This document shows positions 17,292 through 26,980 of a DNA stretch of 64,000 nucleotides, piece by piece; position 1 is the stretch's first letter, and the number at the start of each line of letters is the position of its first letter. The translations under genes and the position numbers were made by a program. The stretch covers positions 1 to 64,000 of the forward strand of contig JALHPN010000019.1 of the NCBI GenBank assembly GCA_022842465.1. Direction: 5' to 3'. The DNA is from Polyangiaceae bacterium. GTDB lineage: Bacteria; Myxococcota_A; Polyangia; Polyangiales; Polyangiaceae. Below the pieces are notes generated by a model. It saw only the letters and a list, made by a program, of their open reading frames with translations. It was not told the origin of the DNA and made no database searches.

Positions 17292-17326
17292 GTGCAAAAG
17301 GGGGCCCAACGAGCCCCTTTGCGCAC
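17292..17326 (-). terminator. Hairpin just beyond the stop of the 1092-residue dehydrogenase gene
   Basis: A stem pairs AAAGGGG with CCCCTTT around a 9-base loop and is extended by GTGC/GCAC at its base. It lies 11 bases past the stop codon of the minus-strand gene ending at 17337. There is no strong T-run, so termination efficiency is uncertain. Confidence 0.5.
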
Positions 17327-17336
17327 CGCGATGTAG

Positions 17337-20300
17337 CTAGTTGCACCCCGCCACGCCCCCGATCCACGCGTCGATGAGGTTCGTGCCGGCGACGTCTCTC
17401 GTAGATCGCCCGAGCGGCGGCATGCGCCTCGCGTCGAGCGTGTGCATCCGGAGCGAGAGCACGGAGCCGGTCGGGACGCCCGGCCGGAGCAGCCGGTTCG
17501 CGGCGTTGCCGAAGTCGTCGACGATCGGCGTCACGTTGCACGTGTTCGTCGCGGCGAAGGCGGTGCCGAAGCGGAGGTCCATCGTCGACCGACCCGCGCC
17601 GCCGTTCGGTTGGTGGCACGACGCGCAGTTCGCGTGAAGGTACGCGCGCGCCTTCGCCGCGCTCGGCGCGCCCTCGTGGGGCTTCGGGTAGGCCACGAGC
17701 GCGGCGGGGTCTCCGACCGGCGCCGTGAACATCCCGATGTACTGGAGCGTCCGCAGCTGGTTGGCGCTCCGTCCCGGCGCCGGATACGCGAACGTCCCGT
17801 TGAGCTGGCCCACCTCGAGGCCGATCGACCGCCCCGCCGCGCTCGTGTGACAGAGCGCGCACTCGCTGCGGCTCGGGAACGACCAGCTCACGCCGCTGAC
17901 CGCCTTCACCTTGCCGGACGGGAGGAGCGCCGCGTCGGTTCCGGCGTCGTTCCACTCGTACGAGTAGCCGCCCCACTCGCCGTCGGCGTGACGCACGAAG
18001 AGGCGCGTCTCGACGCGACGGCCGGCGAGCGAGAACGTCTTGACGAGCACGGTCCCGATCGGGAAATCGAAGTCGCCGCTCGGGGTGACCGTGATCCTCG
18101 TGCCGTCCGGGATCGCGAAGAACCGCTCCTTGTCGGCTCCGTCGCTCCAGAGCGCCGCGTTCACGTCGTACGGGACGAGCCCCGGCGCCGGCCGCGTGGG
18201 ATCGTTCGCCAGGACACAGCCCGTCTGGGAGAGGAGCTGGGGGAAGGTCACGGGCCCACCCGCGCCGCCGGGAACGAGCTTGTGGATCTTCTGGTCGAAG
18301 AGCGAGACGGCGTAGATCTCGCCCGCCGCGTCCTCGGCGAACGACGCGTAGCCGTCCTGCGGACCCGCGCCGTTCAGGATGCGCGACGTCCACGCGCCGT
18401 TCTCCAGCGAGAGGCCGCGGAGCTCCTTCTGCATGAAATCGCCGTACACGAACGTGCCCTGGAAGCCGCTGATCGCGCTGCCGCGGTACACGTACCCGCC
18501 CGTCACGGATCGACCGATGCCGACGTGGAGGTGCTCCATCACGGGATCGACCAGCCCGAGCTGGCTCGGGCACTTGGTGCGATCGTTCCACGCGTGGCCG
18601 GGATGGGCCCCTTCACGGCACGGCCAGCCGTAGTTTCCCCCGAGCTCGATGCGGTTCACCTCCTCGTAGGTGTCCTGGCCGACGTCGCCGAGCCAGATGT
18701 CGCCGGTGAGCCGGTCCGCCGTCATACGGAAAGGGTTGCGGAGCCCCCGCGCGAAGATCTCGGGTCTGCCACCCACGCCGGTCGCATACGGGTTCGTCGT
18801 GGGGATGCCGTACGGTCTCCCTGGCGCCGGCGTGCCCTTCGGGTCGATGCGCAGCACCTTGCCGAAGAAGTTCGTCGGGAACTGCGCCGCCGAGTCGTCG
18901 AGCCCGTCACCCGAGCTGATGTAGAGGAAGCCGTCCTTGCCGAACGCGAGGCTGCCGCCGTAGTGCATCTGCGACCAGCGCCCGATGTGCATGAGGCGTG
19001 TGTAGCCCGTGAAGGTCGCTCCGTTGTCGGGGCTCGTCAGGTAGCCGATCTCCGTCGCCCACCGGTAGTAGTCGCCGTTGATGTTCGCCGGGTCGTCGCA
19101 GAGGGGAACGTTGCCGTCGCACGTCGTGCTGAAGGACACGTAGAGCCGACCGTTCGCCGAGAACTGCGGGTCGAAGGCCATCCCGTGGAAGCCGCTCTCG
19201 TCGGCCTGTGTGACCGTCTTGCCGGTGAGCGCGGTGAGCTGCGCGGTGCTCAGCACCTGCCGGAGGTCGCGCGCGCCCGTCGCCGCGAACGATACGATGC
19301 GGCCGTCGCGCTGCGCCATGAACCATCGCGAGGCGTCGTTGGGACGCTGCGCCATGAGCATCGGCGACTGCACGCGGACACCGGCCGGTGCCGTGAAGAC
19401 GTCGTCGAACACCGAAGTCAGCGCGACAGGAGCCGCGCTGCCCGGCCTCGGCGGCGCCGTGCACGTCGTGTTCGCCGGTCGTGCGTCGAGCCCGACGTCC
19501 GCGGGTGCGGTGCAGGGCTTCGTGACCGGGCGCGTCTCGACGCGGTAGCCGAACGGGCTCGTCTCGGCGAGCTGGCCGGTCGTGCTCTCGGCCAGCAGCA
19601 CGACCGGCGTGCCGGTCGGGATCCCCGCGCCGTAGGACGCCGTCCACTTGCCCCACTGGCTCGTCAGGGCGATCGTCGCGCCGCCCACGATCTGCAGACG
19701 CACCGCGCGGGCCGTCCCACCCGAGAGCGTGTACTCGATCCACCACTGGTTCGCCGAGTTCTGCTGCCACGTCGGCGACCACCCGCTGCAGGCCGTCCCG
19801 GCGTCGGACGAGGTGCCCCCGTCGGAGGCGCCGGCATCCACGCCGGCGTCGGGGGGCTGTGCGCCGGCGTCGGCGGGGGTGCACGGCGTCAGGGCGGGTC
19901 GCGTATCGACCATGAAGCGGAACGGCTGAGAGCGCGCGATCTGCCCGGTCGTGCTCTCCGCGTGGAGGACCACGGACGTGCCGCTCGGAATGCCGGCCCC
20001 GTAGGAGGCGGTCCACTTGCCCCACTGGCTCGCGAGAGGCACCGTCGCGCCGCCGACGATCTCGAGGCGAGCCGAGCGGACGGAGCCCGAGATCACGTAC
20101 TCGATCCACCACTGGTTCGTGTTGGCGCCCTGATCCATCGTCGGCGCCCATGCGTTCGCGCAGGACCCCGAGCTGGCGTCAGCCTGGCCTGCATCGGACG
20201 CCGTGCACGGGTCCGTCGCCGGCTGCGCCGCCTGAAGCCATGGGAACGCGCGCGACTGCGCGGCGAGCCCGGTGCTCGTCGTGGCGTGAGCGATGACGCT

Positions 20301-20615
20301 CGTTCCGCGCGGGATCTCGTCGCTCGACAGGCCGGTCCACTTTCCCCACGCGTCGCGCGTGAGCGTGACGTTCGGGCGACCGGTGACCTCGAGGTACGCC
20401 GAGGCGACGGTTCCGCCGCCGATCGTCACTTCGACCCACCATTCGTTGGCGCTCGGCCCCACCTGCCACGTCGGGCTCCACTGCGCGAGGCAGAGCGCGT
20501 CCTGGGACGACCCGAGCTCCGCGTCCGCGTTCGGGTCGACGTCGTCGGCGGCTCCGCAATGCACGAAGGCAACGGCCGCAGCCATGGTCACGGCGAGGAA
20601 CGGAACAGCGCGCAT
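17337..20615 (-). CDS. Secreted PQQ-type glucose/sorbosone dehydrogenase fused to expansin-like modules and a diheme cytochrome c
   Basis: This 1092-residue protein starts with a signal peptide. Three related modules of about 85 residues follow (starting near 45, 155 and 285), each with WSPTWQ or WAPTMD, NQWWIEY, WGKWT and IPSGT-type motifs, like the C-terminal carbohydrate-binding domain of expansins (CBM63-like). Residues about 390-770 match the glucose/sorbosone dehydrogenase beta-propeller (FHGMAFDPQF, GDGLDDSA, IFARGLRNPFR, IWLGDVGQDTYEEVN), which oxidises sugars with PQQ in the periplasm. The C-terminal 300 residues hold two heme c sites (CALCH 919-923, CASCH 997-1001) and resemble SO2930-type diheme cytochromes. 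I infer that electrons leave PQQ through the hemes on the same chain. Confidence 0.9.
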   Translation of the reverse strand: MRAVPFLAVTMAAAVAFVHCGAADDVDPNADAELGSSQDALCLAQWSPTWQVGPSANEWWVEVTIGGGTVASAYLEVTGRPNVTLTRDAWGKWTGLSSDEIPRGTSVIAHATTSTGLAAQSRAFPWLQAAQPATDPCTASDAGQADASSGSCANAWAPTMDQGANTNQWWIEYVISGSVRSARLEIVGGATVPLASQWGKWTASYGAGIPSGTSVVLHAESTTGQIARSQPFRFMVDTRPALTPCTPADAGAQPPDAGVDAGASDGGTSSDAGTACSGWSPTWQQNSANQWWIEYTLSGGTARAVRLQIVGGATIALTSQWGKWTASYGAGIPTGTPVVLLAESTTGQLAETSPFGYRVETRPVTKPCTAPADVGLDARPANTTCTAPPRPGSAAPVALTSVFDDVFTAPAGVRVQSPMLMAQRPNDASRWFMAQRDGRIVSFAATGARDLRQVLSTAQLTALTGKTVTQADESGFHGMAFDPQFSANGRLYVSFSTTCDGNVPLCDDPANINGDYYRWATEIGYLTSPDNGATFTGYTRLMHIGRWSQMHYGGSLAFGKDGFLYISSGDGLDDSAAQFPTNFFGKVLRIDPKGTPAPGRPYGIPTTNPYATGVGGRPEIFARGLRNPFRMTADRLTGDIWLGDVGQDTYEEVNRIELGGNYGWPCREGAHPGHAWNDRTKCPSQLGLVDPVMEHLHVGIGRSVTGGYVYRGSAISGFQGTFVYGDFMQKELRGLSLENGAWTSRILNGAGPQDGYASFAEDAAGEIYAVSLFDQKIHKLVPGGAGGPVTFPQLLSQTGCVLANDPTRPAPGLVPYDVNAALWSDGADKERFFAIPDGTRITVTPSGDFDFPIGTVLVKTFSLAGRRVETRLFVRHADGEWGGYSYEWNDAGTDAALLPSGKVKAVSGVSWSFPSRSECALCHTSAAGRSIGLEVGQLNGTFAYPAPGRSANQLRTLQYIGMFTAPVGDPAALVAYPKPHEGAPSAAKARAYLHANCASCHQPNGGAGRSTMDLRFGTAFAATNTCNVTPIVDDFGNAANRLLRPGVPTGSVLSLRMHTLDARRMPPLGRSTRDVAGTNLIDAWIGGVAGCN

Positions 20616-20869
20616 CCACGACCCCCCTGCTCCGCGTGGAGCGACTCCGAGCTCGTCGCCCGAGGGTTTCTCCTAGCGTGACGACGTCGCCTCGCAAGGA
20701 CCTACGACGTGGGTTCGTATGCGTGCGGTGGCACGGTCTTGCGAGCCGCGGAATCGAAACGTGAATCGGTGATCCGTGGTCGGCCCGTGATCCAGGACGA
20801 ATCTGCACGCGACGGGCGCGAGCCGCGTTCGTCGCTGACGCGCCGAGAGGCGGCCTGTAGGATGACCGC

Positions 20870-22312
20870 GTGCGGTCGTCGTCACCCGGGCTTCGGGGGT
20901 TCTCGTTCGTCGCCCTGCTCGGCCTCTCCGCAGGGCTCCTTCGCTGCATCGGCACGGACGTGCCGGGCGCCCTGGATGTGCCGGCGGACGGAGCCGTCGA
21001 TCAGGCCGCTCCGCGGGAGGATCCCGTGACGTCGACGGACGCGGCTGTCGAGGCCGCCGTCGCCGACGCCACGGTGGATGCGGCGACGCCCCCGGGCACG
21101 ATCGACCCCGGCTTCCCGATCAAGGTCTGGCAGTTCCCGAACGGCGGCACGTTCACGCCGCGCGACGTCGCCGTCGACGCGCAGGGGAGGATCCTCGTCG
21201 CCGGAGGAGTCACGCAGACCTCGTGCTCGGGGAGCGTCTACGAGGTGTTCGGTCTCGTCCGCGTCGCGGCGGGGGCGCTCGACAACGGCTTCGGTACGAA
21301 CGGAGGCGTCTGCCACCACGCCGGCAACATCCAGAGCGCCCGCGCCATCGGGCTGGTCCAGGACCGGATCGTCGTCGCGGGGACGCGCGCCGACGAGCTC
21401 GACACGGCGCCGGAGCCGAGCGAACGCGGCGCCGGATTTCTGCACATTGCACGCTTCTCGCCGAACGGCACGATCGAGACGGTGACGAGCTTCGTCAACC
21501 AGCCGGACACGTTCCAGGCGGGTATGCACTACTCGCCTCGCCGTGTGACGGTGGACGACGACGGCATCCTCGTGTCGGGCGAGGGCTTCGACCCGCTCGG
21601 AGCCGCCAACGCGCGCGGCTTCGTGCAGAAGGTGCAGGTCAGCGGCAACGGGTACACGCCTGCGTGGTCCTACGTCGCGAAGGACGTCTTCCGCATCTCC
21701 GGTGCGGAGCGCACCGGAGCGGGCGACATCGTGTCCGGGACGTCGCTTCGCGCGACGAGCGACTTCGTCGTCAGGCGGCTCGCCCGAGCGACCGGCGATC
21801 TCTCCGCGTCCGGATCGGGCAAGGCCTCCATCGCCGTCGCGACGAACACGCTCGCGCGCGCGGCGGCGGCCTTCGCGACGCCCTCGGGCGGGGTCGTGGT
21901 CGTCGGCGGGCGGAACCTCGACGCGGCAGGGAAGGGGACTGGCCTCGTCGCGGTGCGCTTCACCGCCGCGGGGATCCTCGACACCACCTTCGGCAGCGGC
22001 GGCGTCGTGACGCTCGACGACGTCACGTGGGAGGAACGGCTCGGAGGCGAGCCCGCCGCGCTCGACACGAAGGGACGCATCGTCGTGCTCGCCGGCCGTG
22101 CGGGCGTGCCGACACTCGTGCGCCTGCGGAGCGACGGCGTGCTCGACGCCACCTTCGGGAGCGGAGGTCACGTCGCGCTGCCGGTGCCTGCGCTCGACGC
22201 GGGGGTCGTCGGGATCGCGGGCGCGGTCGACGTGGACCCCCGCGACGATGCGCCGGTGGCGATGCTGCCCGCGCCCGGCGGGGGCGTCGTTCTCGTCCGC
22301 GTCCTCCCCTGA
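20870..22312 (+). CDS. Lipoprotein-like protein with delta-60 repeats
   Basis: This 480-residue protein starts at a GTG with a hydrophobic signal (FVALLGLSAGLLRC). After an Asp/Ala-rich linker come beta-propeller-like repeats of the delta-60 family (RVAAGALDNGFGTNGGV, TAAGILDTTFGSGGVV, RSDGVLDATFGSGGHV). These repeats are typical of extracellular proteins in Myxococcota, and their ligands are unknown. The gene is divergent from the PQQ dehydrogenase with about 250 bases between them. No other motif was found. Confidence 0.85.
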   Translation: MRSSSPGLRGFSFVALLGLSAGLLRCIGTDVPGALDVPADGAVDQAAPREDPVTSTDAAVEAAVADATVDAATPPGTIDPGFPIKVWQFPNGGTFTPRDVAVDAQGRILVAGGVTQTSCSGSVYEVFGLVRVAAGALDNGFGTNGGVCHHAGNIQSARAIGLVQDRIVVAGTRADELDTAPEPSERGAGFLHIARFSPNGTIETVTSFVNQPDTFQAGMHYSPRRVTVDDDGILVSGEGFDPLGAANARGFVQKVQVSGNGYTPAWSYVAKDVFRISGAERTGAGDIVSGTSLRATSDFVVRRLARATGDLSASGSGKASIAVATNTLARAAAAFATPSGGVVVVGGRNLDAAGKGTGLVAVRFTAAGILDTTFGSGGVVTLDDVTWEERLGGEPAALDTKGRIVVLAGRAGVPTLVRLRSDGVLDATFGSGGHVALPVPALDAGVVGIAGAVDVDPRDDAPVAMLPAPGGGVVLVRVLP

Positions 22313-22372
22313 GATCGCTCCACGCACCTCGGCGAGGTCGAGACTTCTGCCGTTCGAGACCAAGGAGTGGCG

Positions 22373-22783
22373 ATGACGATTCGACGGGCCTTCGTTTCCG
22401 TCTTCTCGGACCGTCTCGCGGAGACGCGAGACTTCTACGTCAGTCTGTTCGGCTGGCGCGTCGACTTCGACAGCGACTGGTTCGTTCATCTCCAGGCGCC
22501 CGACAACGCATCGGTCGAGCTCGGAATCGTCCGGCGCGACCATGAGATCGTGCCACCTGCGTTCGCCGCTTCGCCGGCTGGCGTGATGATCACCGTCGTC
22601 GTTCCCGATGTCGACGACGTTCATCGACTCGTCCTGGAACGAGGCCTCGACGTCATCGAAGCACCTCGAGATCTCTTCTACGGACAGCGTCGGATGTTGC
22701 TTCGCGATCCGAACGGGACCCTCGTCGACGTTTCCTCGGAGTGCTCGCCGTCACCTGAGTTCTTGGCTTCCCTCCGCCGCTGA
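22373..22783 (+). CDS. VOC (glyoxalase/bleomycin-resistance) superfamily protein
   Basis: This 136-residue protein has the paired beta-alpha-beta-beta-beta layout of the vicinal oxygen chelate fold. It opens MTIRRAFVSVFSDRLAETRDFY and GWRVDFDSDWFVHLQ, and closes with RMLLRDPNGTLVDVSSE. The Glu near the end is a usual metal ligand. The substrate cannot be told; such proteins include thiol-conjugate lyases and drug-binding proteins. The start was set at the ATG at 22373 because AAGGAG lies 5 bases before it. A GTG at 22367 overlaps that ribosome-binding site. Confidence 0.88.
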   Translation: MTIRRAFVSVFSDRLAETRDFYVSLFGWRVDFDSDWFVHLQAPDNASVELGIVRRDHEIVPPAFAASPAGVMITVVVPDVDDVHRLVLERGLDVIEAPRDLFYGQRRMLLRDPNGTLVDVSSECSPSPEFLASLRR

Positions 22784-23023
22784 CGACCTCGTCGCGCATC
22801 GAGCGCGGGCGAAGGGACTGTGACCTCGGGAACGCGGCGGACGTCGCCAATTGCAACGCGCTCTCGATCGGACGGCTGCACCGCGCCTGACGTTATGTCA
22901 GACGCGCGCGGCGACAGGTGCTCGGTCCGACGCTTTGACGCGCGCGTGCACGGCGAGGCGCTGCCCGCGGGACAGATGGGCAAATCCGCCAATGGGCACA
23001 CGTCGTGCTGATGGCGTCGCCGC

Positions 23024-24250
23024 ATGCCGCTCCTCCTCTGTTGCCTCGTCTCGGTCGCCCTCCTCCTCGTCTCCTCCGCGGCGCGCGCCGAAGGCCACAT
23101 CCGGATCGTCGAGCCGCGCTCGCTCGCACGCCTCGATCGGCTCGGTGCCCCGGTGGAGAAGCGCCCGCCGGACCGGAAGCCGGAGGGAATCAGCCACCAC
23201 GACTGCATGGACGATCAGCGCGTTCGCTTCTCCATCGAGCTCGCGGACCTCGGCGCAGGCTCCGCGCTGGGCGTGTGGGCGGGGCCTGCTCGCGTCGACT
23301 GCGCAGCAAGCGAAGCGCGTTCGGGAGAGGAGCCGACCTGCACCCGGCTCGTGGCTCCGATCCCCGCCCAGCCGAACCTCGTCCTCGACGTTCCGGTCCG
23401 CGCGCTCGTGTCGGTCGCTGCGTCGCGGCCGCCGACCGCGGATCGCGACGTCTGCGACGGCGTCGACTTCACGACGGTGGCGGTCCACTTCCTCGCGGCG
23501 GACGAGAGCGCAGGCGATGCGGCCGGCGTCGCCCACGCCCGCGCGGCGATCGAGATCGACACCGTGGGGCCGCGACCGCCGCGGGGGCTCCGCACCCGAC
23601 CGGCGAACGAGCGGATCGAGCTCGGCTGGGAGGGCGTCGACGATCCCGGAGGCCTCTCGGCCGTGCGCGCGTACTGCGACGTCGCCGTGCAGCTGCCGGC
23701 GTGGCGACAGCCGCCCGACGGCGGCACGACGCGAGTATGCCGCTCCGACGGCGGCGCGGTGGACGGCGGCGCGGACGACGGGGGCGCGGACCGGCCCGAG
23801 GATCTCTGCGCCGACGTCCCGAACGACCCCGGCGCGGAGATCCCCGCGGTCGAGTGTGCGAGCACGGCCCTCGAGAGCGTCGGCGGCGGCGAGATCCTAC
23901 CCAGCGCCGATCTCGACGCGCGCTTCGCATGCGGGGAGACCGTCTCCGACTTCGAGGCCGGCATGCGGCTCGAGACTCTCGGCGGAGCGCCGCTCGACAA
24001 CGGGCGTGCGTACGCGGCGGCCGTCGCTGCGACCGACCGGTTCGGAAACGTCGGCCCGCTGTCGGCCGTCGCGTGCGAGGTGCCCGAGCCGACGAACGAG
24101 TTCTGGGAGGGCTACCAGGACGCGGGCGGCGGCGGTGGCGGCGGCTACTGCTCGACCTCGGCGCCGGGGCTCTGGCGGCACGCGTCGCTCTCCTCTCTGC
24201 TGGTGATCGGCCTCGGCCTCCTGGTCCGCCGCCGATGGAGCGCGCGATGA
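23024..24250 (+). CDS. MYXO-CTERM-anchored protein, MXAN_2561-like
   Basis: This 408-residue protein has a Sec signal (MPLLLCCLVSVALLLVSSAARA), a beta-rich ectodomain with a fibronectin-like stretch (NERIELGWEGVDDPGGLSAV), an Asp/Gly-rich insert, and a MYXO-CTERM tail. The tail has a Gly-rich run with Cys (GGGYCSTSAPG), a hydrophobic helix (SLSSLLVIGLGLLV) and RRRW. Such tails sort proteins to the cell surface in Myxococcota. The stop overlaps the start of the beta-barrel gene at 24247 (ATGA), as expected for a coupled pair; the order matches the M. xanthus MXAN_2561/2562 neighbours as I recall them. Confidence 0.85.
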   Translation: MPLLLCCLVSVALLLVSSAARAEGHIRIVEPRSLARLDRLGAPVEKRPPDRKPEGISHHDCMDDQRVRFSIELADLGAGSALGVWAGPARVDCAASEARSGEEPTCTRLVAPIPAQPNLVLDVPVRALVSVAASRPPTADRDVCDGVDFTTVAVHFLAADESAGDAAGVAHARAAIEIDTVGPRPPRGLRTRPANERIELGWEGVDDPGGLSAVRAYCDVAVQLPAWRQPPDGGTTRVCRSDGGAVDGGADDGGADRPEDLCADVPNDPGAEIPAVECASTALESVGGGEILPSADLDARFACGETVSDFEAGMRLETLGGAPLDNGRAYAAAVAATDRFGNVGPLSAVACEVPEPTNEFWEGYQDAGGGGGGGYCSTSAPGLWRHASLSSLLVIGLGLLVRRRWSAR

Positions 24251-25017
24251 GGCGCAGACACGCTCGCGCCCCAAGGCGCGCGTGGCTCGCGGTGGCGCTC
24301 GCCGCCGTCGCGCTCCTCACGCCCGCCCTTTCCCAAGGCGAGGAGCTCGGGAGGGCTCGGCCCACACAGCTCGATCGTTCGAGGAAGAGCGTGGCGATCG
24401 AGCTTCGCGGCGGGCCCTATCGACCGGCGATCGACGACGAGCCCGGCCTCGGTCGACGCCCCTACGGAGACGCGTTCGGGGATCGGCCGCGCCTCTTCCT
24501 CGGGGCGGAGGTCGATTGGCAGGCGCTGCGGATTCCCCACGTGGGCACCCTCGGCCCCGGCCTCGGCGCCGGCAGGGTCTCCATGAGCGGGCGCGTGCGC
24601 ACGCGCACGGGGCGTCCCGCCGGCGAAGAGTTCACCCTCGAGATCCATCCCATCTACGTCGCGGCCGTCTTGCGCGCGGACGCCCTCTGGCAAGAGCGGC
24701 ACATCCCGCTCGTGCCCTACGCCAAGCTCGGCCTCGGCATGGCGCGCTGGCGGGTGTCGGACGAGGCGGGCACCCGCGTCGAACGCGGGGTTTCAGCGAA
24801 GGGAACGACATTCGGAACCCACTTCGCGGTGGGGCTCGCGTTCGCCGTCGACGCCCTCGACGAGGGCGCGTCACGGAATCTCCACCAGGCGATCGGCCTC
24901 GTTGGAACCTACGTCTTCGCCGAGCACTACTGGCTGAACCTGAACGGCCTCGGCCAGGAGCGCGCGCTCCGGCCGGGCACGAGCAGCTGGGCGTTCGGCG
25001 TCGCGTTCGAGCTCTGA
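24247..25017 (+). CDS. Outer-membrane beta-barrel protein, MXAN_2562-like
   Basis: This 256-residue protein starts at the ATG overlapping the upstream stop (an ATG at 24235 is an alternative). It has an Arg-rich signal with a hydrophobic core (RAWLAVALAAVALLTPALSQ). The motif KSVAIELRGGPYRPAIDDE and the alternating aromatic/hydrophobic strands (IPLVPYAKLGLGMARW, THFAVGLAFAVDALD, HYWLNLNGLGQ), ending WAFGVAFEL, fit an outer-membrane barrel. Coupling to the MYXO-CTERM protein suggests the two work as one surface complex. Confidence 0.85.
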   Translation: MRRRHARAPRRAWLAVALAAVALLTPALSQGEELGRARPTQLDRSRKSVAIELRGGPYRPAIDDEPGLGRRPYGDAFGDRPRLFLGAEVDWQALRIPHVGTLGPGLGAGRVSMSGRVRTRTGRPAGEEFTLEIHPIYVAAVLRADALWQERHIPLVPYAKLGLGMARWRVSDEAGTRVERGVSAKGTTFGTHFAVGLAFAVDALDEGASRNLHQAIGLVGTYVFAEHYWLNLNGLGQERALRPGTSSWAFGVAFEL

Positions 25018-25173
25018 CGTCCTCTCATCGAGGTAGTCGAAGCCGCCCGGCTCGAGCGTGGCGTAGATGGCGCCGACCTGGCCCTTCGCGTTCGCGACGT
25101 GCCGGCAGTGCGTGGTCTTGTCTGCACCGCCGCGCGGCGGAAGGATCCCACGCAGGCGACGTACGAAGGGGGG

Positions 25174-26799
25174 ATGCGCTCCGCCGGCCTCCTCCTCCTC
25201 CGCGCGGTCGCCGCGTGCGCGCTCCTCGCCCCTCGAGACGCGCGCGCCGCGACGGAGTTGGTCGCGCACGTCGCTCCGTCTCTCCCGCGCGAGGTAGTCG
25301 CGGTCGCGGCGCAAGACGACGGCACCACGCTCGTGCTCGGACGCGGCGGGCGCGTGGCGCACCTCCGGCCGGACGGCACGATCGCGTCCCATGCGTTCGC
25401 CGACGTGGGCGACGGCGAAACGCTCGCGAGCGGCGGCGGTACGGCGTGGGTCGCGACGACTCGAGGTGCGCTCCGCTGCCAGCGCCGTGGAGGTGACGTG
25501 CTCGACGTTCCTCTCCGCGGAGCGGGCGCGGCCGAGCTCGTGGCGCTCGAGGACGGACGAGCGGCGACGATGCGCGGGCGTCGCCTCGTCGTCGTGACGT
25601 GTGACGGAACCGAGCCCGTGACGCTCGTGACGCTGGCCGAGAGCCTCGAGGTGCGACGGCTCGCGCTGGGCGCGGGGGCCGCGGGTGCCGCCTCGCTGCT
25701 CGTGCTCGGACGAACCGAAGGCTCGGCGTCGTCCGTACCGGAGGACGTACTCGCCCTCGTTCGCGCCGACGCGACCGGGCTCCGAGTGCTCGGTCGCGGT
25801 CCGCGGCTGTGCGAGCTCGTCTCCGGAGCTGCAGTCTCTTGCGTGAGCATTCCGATCGTCGACACGCGCTGGACGCGCGCGAGCATCGACGCGCGCGAGC
25901 TCGCCGTGCTCCCGGACGGCGCCGGCGGGACCTGGGTGGTCGCCGCGCGGGATCATCCACGCGGCATCCGCCTCGGCGCCGACGGCGCGCTCGGCGCGAC
26001 GCCCGGAGAGATCGACGAGGCGGCGGTGCACGATACGGCCGATGTCCGAATCCCGGCCGTCGCGTGGGACCCAGTCGTCGGGCGAGCGGCGTTCGTGACG
26101 CCCGGGCGCGACGACCCCTACACCTCCGTCGTGCGCTGGGTCTCGGCGTCCGGCGAGGTCCGGCGCGAGCGGGTGCCGACCGCGCGCGGCGCCTCTCGCC
26201 TGAGCCACGGCCGGACGGTCGTTGCGGCCTCACGCTCGCACCTCGCGATCGCTCGCAGCGGCACGCTCTTCACGCGCACGCGCGAAGGCGTCTGGGCAGC
26301 GTTCGCGGGGCCGGAAGCCGTCCGCGAGGATGGTGAGGCGCGCGAAGCCGAGAGCGCCACCCACGGTGAGCAGCTGCTCGTCGGCGGCTTGTTCCTCGGT
26401 GGGCTCGCCGCGCAGGTCGGCCTCACCGCGGCAATCCATCGGCAGTCGTTCGGCACGGTCGCTGCCGTCTCCGGAGCGACGTTCGCGGCCGCGGGGCTCG
26501 CCGCGCTTCCGTTCCACGTCGTCGACCTCCTCGCGCGGCCGTTCGCGAAAGGACCACCTCCATGGTTTCCGCTCGAGCTCACCGTCGTCTCCCTCGCCGC
26601 GGCCGGGGCGTACGCGGGCTCGGGCGCCGCTGCCGAGCTCACGCCGCGTCCGACCTTCCTCGGCGCGCTGGGCGGCGCGGCGATCACGAGCGTCGTTCTC
26701 GGCGGCTTCTCGATGCTCACGAAGAAGCGCATCTCGCTTCCCTTGGTCGCGTCGGCTCTCTGCGCCGGTGCGGCGGGCGGCGAGTTCGCGTTCCGGTGA
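25174..26799 (+). CDS. Membrane protein with beta-propeller ectodomain
   Basis: This 541-residue protein starts at the ATG at 25174, preceded by a purine-rich GAAGGGGGG. A signal (LLLLRAVAACALLAPRDARA) leads into about 370 residues of propeller-like repeats (GTTLVLGRGGRVAHLRPDG, GGTAWVATTRGALRC, HLAIARSGTLFTRTREG). The last 140 residues contain about four hydrophobic segments (LLVGGLFLGGLAAQVGLTAA, VAAVSGATFAAAGLAALPF, LTVVSLAAAGAYAGSGA, ALGGAAITSVVLGGF). The domains suggest an envelope protein with a periplasmic or extracellular sensor part. No family was recognised. Confidence 0.75.
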   Translation: MRSAGLLLLRAVAACALLAPRDARAATELVAHVAPSLPREVVAVAAQDDGTTLVLGRGGRVAHLRPDGTIASHAFADVGDGETLASGGGTAWVATTRGALRCQRRGGDVLDVPLRGAGAAELVALEDGRAATMRGRRLVVVTCDGTEPVTLVTLAESLEVRRLALGAGAAGAASLLVLGRTEGSASSVPEDVLALVRADATGLRVLGRGPRLCELVSGAAVSCVSIPIVDTRWTRASIDARELAVLPDGAGGTWVVAARDHPRGIRLGADGALGATPGEIDEAAVHDTADVRIPAVAWDPVVGRAAFVTPGRDDPYTSVVRWVSASGEVRRERVPTARGASRLSHGRTVVAASRSHLAIARSGTLFTRTREGVWAAFAGPEAVREDGEAREAESATHGEQLLVGGLFLGGLAAQVGLTAAIHRQSFGTVAAVSGATFAAAGLAALPFHVVDLLARPFAKGPPPWFPLELTVVSLAAAGAYAGSGAAAELTPRPTFLGALGGAAITSVVLGGFSMLTKKRISLPLVASALCAGAAGGEFAFR

Positions 26800-26980
26800 C
26801 GCCCGGACAGGTGCTCGCTGCGCCGCGCGGGACAGTCGTCGTCGATGCACCCGGCTGGCCGAGGCCAGGGCGGAATCGGCCCAGGCCGGTGTCGTCGCCG
26901 GGGAAAGCCTCGGAGCTGCACGGGCGCGCTCATGGCCCCGGTTGTGCTCGTGGCTGCCTCGGATGCTACCTTTCTCGCCG

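Noticed and set aside
17442-20681. A 1079-codon open frame on the plus strand opposite the PQQ dehydrogenase gene
   Set aside because: It is Arg/Ala/Glu-rich without any domain pattern, and the opposite strand encodes clear family motifs. Long antisense frames are expected at this GC content.
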